In this document: in pieces, positions 55,883-64,000 of the stretch | Numbering within the stretch: position 1 is the stretch's first letter | Layout: each line of letters begins with the position of its first letter | NCBI RefSeq assembly: GCF_932526225.1 | Contig: NC_064047.1 | Coordinates: forward strand, 8,979,994-9,043,993 | Source: Nematostella vectensis | Lineage: Eukaryota > Cnidaria > Anthozoa > Actiniaria > Edwardsiidae | Direction: 5' to 3' | DNA: 64,000 nucleotides | Notes under the pieces: model-generated | Databases searched by the model: none | What the model was told of the DNA's origin: nothing | The model's input: only the letters and a program-made list of their open reading frames with translations | Position numbers and translations under genes: made by a program

Positions 55883-58800
55883 ATGCAAGGTAATACAATT
55901 CTTTTGTTTTCATCGTAATTTTTTTCTTTTGGACATAAAGCTGTTGGTCTTAACATGGACAGAGACATGTCTGAACGTGTCTTGCATAATAATATTGGCA
56001 TTTAATGCTGCTGACAATTCAATTGCTCTTTTTTGGCATGTACATTTATCGAACTTCCAGTAATCCGAGATATGTCATGAAGGGAAAATATACATCGTGG
56101 ATAATTTTCAACGTTGTGCACTTGTAAGGCCCCAATCAGACGCGATCTACCGGTCTCTATATAGCTTAGCCGTATTATTTAAACTAGAAGATTTACATTT
56201 TATTCTATTTCTGTCCACTAGAAGATATTGAGCCCGAGCCACCCCAAACCGTAAAGCGCTCTCGTATCGATGATAATGCCAATTGTTTCATTCACTGTTC
56301 TGAGGAGGACTGGGAGCTCACGCGATTAAAGGATACAGAATCATGGAAAACGTTGTTAAAAGAAGCAGAAGTTAGACAATACAAGCCACTGCTAGAGCTG
56401 TCAGAAGCGGTAGATGAAGAACTTCCTAATATAAGATATAATAGGCCATGTCGAAGTGTTTTTACTATGAAAAAAGATCTGGATAAGATCCGCCGAGGAG
56501 CGTCTTATAACCAGCGAGCCGAGACCCATGCACAAATACGAAAATCATATAACGCTTGTTCGTTATACCAGAGACGCTATCTCGGGTTCAACTAGCAAAG
56601 AAATTCGTGAAACTGTCAGAACGCCAAGAGCTTGCCAGCAAAGATGGCAAAGCTGAAGTTTTTAGTCGTGTCGCTTTAGATCTGCGCCACACCATTCGTT
56701 TCACAGCATGGTATGGCCTCCAAATCAGTCAGATTTGTCTTTAGAGTCCATCCAGATCCCCGAAAATGTGAAAGCATTTCTATTCACGTTACTCACCGGC
56801 CAAACAGATCCCACAGCCTCTTCACAAAGGGTTGACCGCCTTGTAAATTCCTTTGGACAGGACTTGGTATACGGTACGACCTGTGGCAGAATCAAGACCC
56901 CGAAGCACATACTTCTCCCATATGCAGTCAAGTCCCTGACGAACAACATCGAATTGATTCAGATATTAAATCGATGTGGTCATGGAATTTCATATTCTCA
57001 GATAGAAGAATTAAATACCGCACTCAAAATACCTCCCTCACATACCGCCTTCAAAAGCTAGCCGCGACGCCAGAGAATATGATTTCGATGCCTGAGAACA
57101 TCAAACCCTGGCTAAATACCACCTTGGCATGGGATAACATCGACCGTCTAGAGGAGACTCTTTCAGGACAGGGAACTTCGCATCGTGTAAATGGGATAGC
57201 GGTCCAGGCTCGCCATTTCGGCCCTCATTTACCTCCAGCACAGCCGGTCATCAACATTGAGAAGTCAAAGAGACGGAGTATTGATGTAATGCCGAGTGAG
57301 GAACCTCCATTATATAACGCAGGAGAACGTTGTGGACCACCTCCCAGGACGTATGTTGAAGTAACTTCCTCAGATCTCAGAGCAAATGCCATAAAAAAGA
57401 ACCTGTTGTGGGTTTTGGTGCGCCTTCATGCCGCTGCAAATCAGACCATGAGCGGATGGACCGGCTTCAACATCTTGGTCCGCGACAAAGAAGAGGTCTC
57501 CAAGGATAACGTGGGCTACTTACCGACAATAGATGCACCAGCAACAAATATGTCAACAGTGCATGAGGTCCTTTGCCAGTCGCTTAAGATAAAGGAAGCC
57601 CTCCATCTTAACACTATTGTAGCTGTCTTTGATCAAGCCCTTTATGCGAAGGCAATTGAGATCAAATTGAAACACAAAGTAAAGTTCTAGCACATAGTTC
57701 TGAGAATGGGAGCATTCCATAAGATCTGTACATTACTAGGGATTTTTGGCAAACGATTCAAAGACGCTGGACTGACTGAACTGTGCGTTGAATAGCAAAT
57801 TCTCGCAGAAGGATCAGTAACTGGGGTCATGGAAGGGCGGAGGTGCAATCGGGCTGTGCGTATGCATAAGCTTGTGTATGAAGCTCTGATGAGACATGCA
57901 GGGGGTGGGCTTCGTAGAGTGGATAGGCAAAGAGAAGAAAGCTGTTGTAGACAAAGCACTAGCAGGGATGAAGAGCTTGCACGATAATGTCTGCGAGTCT
58001 GAGTTTAACAAACAAATGAGCGATCAAGCGTTTCACGAGGTTGCAGAACTTTTCGATAGATACACTCTTTTCCTTCGCAACGATAACGGAACCCTGTCGA
58101 CATTCTGGATGAGTTACCTTGACCTTGCCGAGATTCTCCTGGCGCTGGTTCGATCTTCAAGAGAAGGTGACTGGGCCTTACATCTGACAGCCATAAGAGA
58201 TATGATGCCTTGGTGTTTCGCCTATGATAACGTCAACTATGCGAGATACCTCTCATCGTATCTGTCAGAAATGTCGCACCTCGAAGAAGACCACCCCGTC
58301 GCACCTCGGAGAAGACCACCCCGACGTGCTGAGATACTTTAAGTCTGGTGGATTTTCAGTACAAGTCGGAGAGGGGAATCCTTTTGGGAAGATACCAGTA
58401 GACCAAGCATGTGAAGAGACGGTAAACAAGGACACCAAAACACCTGGTGGTACTAAAGGGTTTAGCCTGAAGCCAAAGCGGTAAGCAAGTATTACCTCAT
58501 TGCGGAATACAGAAGCATACTGACCTTCAGCAGAGCAGGATACTTCGAGATGAAGCTGACGTTCAATCACTGCTTGCCACGTTTGGAGGCTGGTTGAACC
58601 CGTTTAAGAGTCCAGGAGAAGATCTTCTGTGTTTGTCAACGTGTAAATTGGCATCTGAAGAAGTTAAAAGGGATCTTATGTCTGCTAAAGATGTCGGCGA
58701 AAAGGCCTTCCGGAAATTTAGCCAAGAGAGGTTGGAGGCAAACCCACCAATAGTCAAGTTCCACGATACCCTGACTAAGGCAAAGTTAAAAACCTTTACC

Positions 58801-59359
58801 CATATGAACAAGAAAATCAAGATCAAAAACGGGACAGCCAAGGAGATAGTGCTGAAAGCAGATCGAGCAGTCTTTGCGCAAATGACAATAATCGCAGAAG
58901 CAAGGCAGCTGAGCATGAAAGAAGTCCTTTCCCACCCACTCGGTCCACTACCGTGGTCATTGGCAGCACCAGATGGCTGTTTAAAGAAAACCCAAAAGTC
59001 GGCCCTGGCCAAAGAGCTTCAGAAGCATGTAGAGCCCGTTGAAGATCTTCCTTCAAGCTCGGTCAGCATAGTCGAAGGGATGGTGATGGTCCAAAGGTTG
59101 AACGGTGAACACAAAACGTTCAGAGAAGTCTCAGATGCGTTGCTTTCCATCCATGCGTTGTTTTCGATCCTGTTTTGGATCCTGCACCAATGGCAGTATT
59201 AGAGCTTCTTTCGTGTCAATGTAAGAAGAAGTGTGTAGCTCCAAACTGCACCTGTTTTCGAACGGTCTCGCATGCACAGATCTCTGCAAGCTCCAAGAGT
59301 GTGAAAACCGCAGGGACGACCAGGTTGATGAGTTTACAGGTATCGTAGATGAGGAGTAG
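55871..59359 (+). pseudogene. Broken large transposase-like gene (Academ-type candidate)
   Basis: Exon 1 (55871-55889) reads MAAAMQ and joins by GTAATA...CACTAG to exon 2 at 56222 (EDIEPEPPQTVKRSRIDDNA). Recognisable blocks follow: ESIQIPENVKAFLFTLLTG, CGHGISYSQIEELNTAL, DNIDRLEETLSGQGTSHRVN, VAVFDQALYAKA, HIVLRMGAFHKICTLLG, SSREGDWALHLTAIRDMMPW, AYDNVNYARYLSSYLSEM, IPVDQACEETVNKDTKT, PLGPLPWSLAAPDG, and a C-terminal Cys cluster (LLSCQCKKKCVAPNCTC, then NGLACTDLCKLQECEN). In-frame TAGs at 57688-57690 and 57793-57795, several frameshifts (about 56560, 57000, 57900, 58310, 58480, 59250) and a 21-base local duplication near 58280-58315 show decay. Between FREVSDALLS (near 59150) and PAPMAVLELLSC the middle domain of full-length relatives seems deleted. 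Confidence 0.75.
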
Positions 59360-60284
59360 AGGGTCTCAGTGCGCATTAGATCATATAGATAATGAATTTC
59401 GCGCTATATAAATAATAAAATTATTTAAAATATATATATATTATTATCAGTGTCATTCATTGTACGCAATACCGTTCGGTGTAAAAAGACATGTAATTAG
59501 CATAAATACCAACAAAAATGCAAATTAAGTTATAGAAATGTACCTTTAAGGTTAAGGTTCCTTTTACATCAAATGCTGCATGGTTGCCATGGGAACCAAT
59601 CAGTGAAAAGGCTTTTCATGGATACTGATAGTTAACATGATTGTATGTATGTTGTATTGGTTCATTTTAACGAACCACATTGTATTTAGATTTCAATACA
59701 ATGATGGATATGGCAATGTATAATAGGAGTTATGAATCATGATAATATGCCGCATCTCACAGTCTATATATCTTTAAATATATTTTCTAATCCATTACCC
59801 ATTGATTTTTCTCCCTGAAGTGTTTGCTCTTGGTGCTGGTTGATTGTTTTGTAGTATATTACAGTATTTCAACACTCTTAAGAAAAACAAAATTTGTAAG
59901 ATCAAGTTATTATGTCCTTTTTGACCCGAAATAAGTATTAACAAGCGGTAACGTTGCCATAGCAACCATTTATTTACAGTCAAATAAGCTCAACTGTTTT
60001 ATTAACAAATTTAGCTGAGCTACGTACTCGATCTTTCTTGATTCCGACTTTAATTTTTCAGGTAATTGCCCTTAAAATAACATCCCAAGTAATTTAAATG
60101 GACAGGATGACAACACAAATGACGTCACTTTATCACGTGATTTACCCATGACGGCTACGTTTTCGGTACGGCTATCATAGATAATAATGAAGTAGAATAA
60201 ATGAGGTTTACAAAAATGTATGATAGCCTTAGTCCCCCGAGATGAGACTAAATTCGAAAATTTTGGCTATTGGCCAATGGACTA
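59360..60284. other. 3' non-coding part of the transposon
   Basis: AT-rich, ending in the right inverted end. ATGATAGCC motifs near 60173 and 60221 echo the left end near 55602. Confidence 0.6.
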
Positions 60285-60521
60285 TAATTCCATGTTATTT
60301 TTAGAAAATTTGAACCTCCGGAATAAACTGATAAAATTTTACAAAACATTATTTTGTAAAAAGATAAGCTCAATTTTTTATACAAATTTATGAAAGAACA
60401 GTGTTTGGAAGGTCCAATCGTGAACATTGATTTTTGCCCGTCTGTTTTTTTTTCTGCAGCATTTTGATTTTCACGTGTATGTTTTGTTATTTTTGTCTAC
60501 TCTTTTCCTTTTGTCCACACC

Positions 60522-60600
60522 GCACCACACCACACCACACCACACCACACCACACCACACCACACCACACCACACCACACCACACCACACCACACCACAA
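60522..60600 (+). repeat. (ACCAC)n pentanucleotide microsatellite
   Basis: About 15 near-perfect ACCAC units. Translation in any frame gives only low-complexity His/Thr/Pro peptides. Confidence 0.95.
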
Positions 60601-60943
60601 ACCACATTATAACGTGCCATGTCATTGTACAATGCTATGAAGCCAGAGGGGTGCGGGTCGAGGAGTAGTTTAAACGCGAAAAGTATAGGATAGGTTTGCC
60701 TTAAATGCGTGCGCCTGATAGCTTGAGGTGCGAGGTGTTAAAAGTAAAACCCACAAATACCCTATCCCTAGTTCTTCTTCTTTCTCTTCCGCCGATCCGC
60801 CGAGGGAACCACAGGTAACAGGTGGCTCTTCCTTCCTTCTCACTTTTGTATAATAACTATCCCCACCCGACCCGACCCACCTCACGTGTTTACAACAGGT
60901 GACACTCCTCCCGTCTTTACTTTTTGATTTCACGCCATTTTTG

Positions 60944-61152
60944 TGACGTCACTTAGAGCCCCAGCAAAAGAGATAGCTTCAAAGAACGAGAAAAGGGTAT
61001 GGGGGTGAGTGACGTCATTACACCACAGGAGACCTGTAATACCACAGGAAACCTGAGGAATAACTTCATGGATAACGCTTGAGGAGAGCAGCTTACCATC
61101 GCCTCACCTGTTTGGCATAGCCTTGGATCCTGAAGAACACACAGAAAGCGAG
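60944..61152 (+). promoter_or_regulatory. Possible CRE-bearing promoter and 5' exon
   Basis: TGACGTCA occurs at 60944-60951 and 61010-61017. A strong donor (GCGAG|GTAAGT) follows at 61152. A second possible exon end with ATGAAG|GTATGA lies at about 61465. No coding exon of such a gene is seen before 64000. Confidence 0.3.
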
Positions 61153-64000
61153 GTAAGTAAACACCTAAAATCCTAATTAATTTGACAAAAGTTCTAGCCG
61201 TAAATTTTAATACGCAATCAATTTTCACTGCTTTACAATAAACGACCAAAAGACTGCCAGAAGGCGTAAAGTCAAATGGCTTGAAACCATTTCCCGTAAA
61301 GAATATGCTGTAATTAATGAAAATAGTCTTTGTAATGAATATTTAATTACAATAAATCCTAGGAAAGAAGAAAAATAGCGCCTTTGAATTCGTTTGGAAA
61401 GTTATGGCAATGAAAGAAGACAGAGAATAAGACGTAAGAACTACAACATTTCATCAAAATGAAGGTATGAACAGGAAATTCGCTTTTGTCATTCAATCTT
61501 GGAACGACAATGCAAAACGCAGATGCAACTATTACCGTCCAATGCGCTGTTGTTGTGCTGTGAAATTCAACTATTGTTATTGCATTAGCATTTAATATTT
61601 CATAAGACCAACGAAGTGTCGCGGAGTTTTTGTTTTGTTTTCATATAGTATCTCATAACAACGGCAACTTCTTAGAGTAAGATGCAAGTTGAAAAGGAAT
61701 TGGGAGCATTTCGAAAGATAAAATTCAATATTTTTGCTCCATGTTTATAGCAATGTTTTTGTTATTGTATTTTACTTCAAATCTTGTTGAAATAGAAATT
61801 TGGATTTTTTTTCGTATCATTTTCTTTGTTTTTTATTTTTGATGTACCTAAATTTCTAGTAATCAAGTATTTTTAGTAATCAAACAACTCAAATAATTGT
61901 CTTGAATCTGGATACCTCCTCCAAACATTAAACGATGAATTTGGCGAATAGGTGATTAATTGCCCAACGGAATATGTAATTACTACTAGTATTCAAACTG
62001 CTAGGGGAGGACAGGGTTTGTTATTCGTGATATGTTTGAGTGTTGTGATCCTAAAAACCATGTTTCTTTAAATTTTAAAATTGTCTGGTGATTTACCAAC
62101 AAGGAAAATTCATCAATCAATCATAGTCAATGTCCTTTATTTGTGTTATATTAGTGTTGACTTTAGGTCTCCGACACTCCATCATTTCTTTATTTACCCA
62201 TGTACAGACATCACGATAAACACTGGGATGTGTAGCACAAGGGGGGGTCCAACGTATTTTTGCTTCTGGGGGGTGGAGAGTAGGGGTTGGGTGGATTTTC
62301 CGTCCTCTGAATTTTTGCTAGCGTTAGAAAGAAGAAGGAGACGAAGCATTTAAATTCACATGATGCCAATTCGTATTTTGAAAAGTGTTAAATGGCCTTG
62401 CCCCAATTCTCATTAGTAACTTTTTATTTCTACAAACCATGGGTTATAATTAAAGTTTTAGAATAACAATACTCATTTTTATCCTGTTTTGCTTTTCATT
62501 GTTATTGAAGTGACTCTCAGTTATCAATCTTTCTAAAAGAAAGTTCAAATAATATTCCGGATATCTAGCTCGTACCTTGCTGTTTTTAATTTGATAATGT
62601 TTCGCTTATTTCTCATTGGTCCAATAATTTAATCATTTTGTTTTGCAAAAATGCAAATGAAATGACAAATAAGAATCATTGTCTGGGCTACTTCTATTCT
62701 TAAACACACTTGAGTTATACTGAATAATGAAAAATCCCCAAAATGAATAAATTCAATAATTAAAGTAAATAATTTAACTTATATTACTTGTGCTTATATA
62801 AATAATACCGGCACGATGTTTCCGTTATTAATCAGATGGTGAAATTATTTTTATAAACAAATCTTTTCTTTTTCTTTTTTTTTTCTTTTTTTTTTTCTTT
62901 TTGCATGCCAGCCAAAAGCCATTTTAATTGCTGTGTAACCTGAATGAACCACCTGGCATAGAACGCTTGTACCTAAGGCATTTTCTTTCACAAAATAACA
63001 TCAATAAAGTTTAAACTGAACCTCAGTCCTACTAGGGGGTGGATTCTAATTGTTCACCATAGAGTTGCCCGATATTTCCTAAATTTTTTTTCTAGAAAAT
63101 TGTGGAACTTTTAGTTGTTTTTTAATTTTTTGGTGAAAGAACTGGTTACGCCTTTCGGCAATAAATACATTAAGTATTTAAGGGCTGAAGTGGGATAAGA
63201 GAGATATGAATTTAGTTTGACAGTTTCACAGCGGTAGAGGCATCCTTCTTTCGTCTTTCCCACTTGCCTCTCAATCGGAAAATCTGCCGCCCCTTTAAAA
63301 CACAAGCCTGCATTATCTTCAAAAGTTCCTGCTGCATCCAAAATATTACTTTTGCTTGTGCCTCTATACCCAGCGCCCCTCAACGCTATGTCTAGCCTGT
63401 CAACATCACGTGACATCCTAATGTGTACAGATGACTACTATATATATTGCGTTGTAAGGGCAAGTCGTCATCACGAGTGATAAAGACTTCGCTAGAACAG
63501 GTGGTAGATTGTACCATATTAAGCATGTTATTTTGAATGCGGTTCTCCATTTGCAATGATTTGGAGTCTTTTAAGGTAAGGAAATTTTGAAAGGTAAAAA
63601 AGGTTCCAATACAATGCATTGTTTCCTTTCTAATTGTTGCGATTTTTAATGGTGGAACGTTTCATCTAACGCGCACTCATTTAAAAAATCTGTTGCGTGC
63701 TAAACGCCACATCCCACAACCATTTTTTTCGTTGCGCTTCTAGCCCAAATACAAGGGACTCTGACAGAGCAAAAAGAATGGCATTAAAATTTTCAATTCT
63801 CAATATATAAGCTCAAGATTCCGCATACAATGAGTTCCTCTGACAAGAAGCTTGATTCCAAATTTTAAAGAAATTTAGAAGATATTAAAATTTAGATATC
63901 AGCGAGCAAAGTTGGCTTAATTTCTGATATCAGAGCCCGACTTCTCCCTAAAAACGAGGAGAATTCATACTTTGAACATTTGAAAATTGCACTTCAAGCC
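61153..64000. other. AT-rich DNA without a supported gene
   Basis: Poly-T/C run at about 62865-62902. A 101-residue open frame on the minus strand (63111-63416) has mixed composition but no recognisable motif or clear splice partner. Confidence 0.45.

Larger units (their letters stand above)
55506..60284 (+). mobile_element. 4.8-kb DNA transposon, tentatively Academ type
   Basis: Inverted ends start TAGTCCAT and extend about 50 bases, including TCGGGGGACTAA in both. TAA flanks both ends (55503-55505 and 60285-60287). It holds one large broken gene on the plus strand. Three-base duplications occur in Academ and Harbinger elements. The encoded protein is not Harbinger-like and recalls the long multi-copy proteins of corals, Hydra and other invertebrates that I associate with Academ transposases. 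The class assignment is from memory and should be tested. Confidence 0.75.

Noticed and set aside
58563-59012. 149-residue open frame on the minus strand
   Set aside because: It is antisense to a recognisable block of the large transposon gene.
60427-60640. Open frames rich in HTTPHHTTPHH
   Set aside because: These are translations of the ACCAC microsatellite.
63111-63416. 101-residue minus-strand open frame as a gene
   Set aside because: The composition looks plausible, but there is no recognised domain, no start context and no splice partner. Left as unassigned DNA.

Overview
This is a eukaryotic, intron-rich, AT-rich window crowded with transposons. It fits an anthozoan cnidarian, most likely a sea anemone such as Nematostella. 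That placement is inference: the genes have GT-AG introns and animal-type proteins (a FoxO factor with three AKT sites, a TEX11/ZIP4-like meiosis protein). The mobile elements (hAT, Harbinger-like and TTAA-type MITEs, a probable Academ-type element) are of kinds common in cnidarian genomes. There are no bacterial operons and no CRISPR arrays. I saw no convincing complete tRNA or rRNA gene.

Layout. (1) Positions 87-21610, minus strand: a TEX11/SPO22-ZIP4 homologue. I could read 28 coding exons, almost all joining in phase. The gene runs off the left edge, so its C-terminus is missing. Its introns hold minisatellites, microsatellites, MITEs and a 1.3-kb stretch nearly free of G on the plus strand. 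(2) Positions 21611-22434: a short head-to-head promoter region. (3) Positions 22435-27112, plus strand: a complete seven-exon gene for a 260-residue acidic protein that I do not recognise. (4) About 27.7-32.7 kb: tandem repeats, including a 1.9-kb unit present two to three times with palindromic MITEs. (5) About 32.7-39.6 kb: intergenic DNA with small repeats. (6) Positions 39637-41493, plus strand: a two-exon FoxO gene, followed by a long AT-rich tract that is probably its 3' UTR. (7) About 44.7-52.5 kb: intergenic DNA with two Harbinger-like MITEs, one carrying a second MITE nested inside it. (8) Positions 52857-55286: a decayed hAT transposon with a perfect 8-bp target duplication. (9) Positions 55506-60284: a 4.8-kb DNA transposon with inverted ends and a TAA duplication. 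It carries a large broken gene that I tentatively assign to the Academ type, with a YY1-like site over its start codon. (10) 60.3-64 kb: simple repeats and a possible 5' exon with two CRE sites, but no gene I can support.

How the genes relate. TEX11 should act in the nucleus of meiotic germ cells, scaffolding crossover factors on the synaptonemal complex. The unknown gene shares its promoter region with TEX11 and might be co-expressed, which is inference only. FoxO is an independent transcription factor of insulin/PI3K-AKT and stress signalling. The transposon genes are broken and look inactive.
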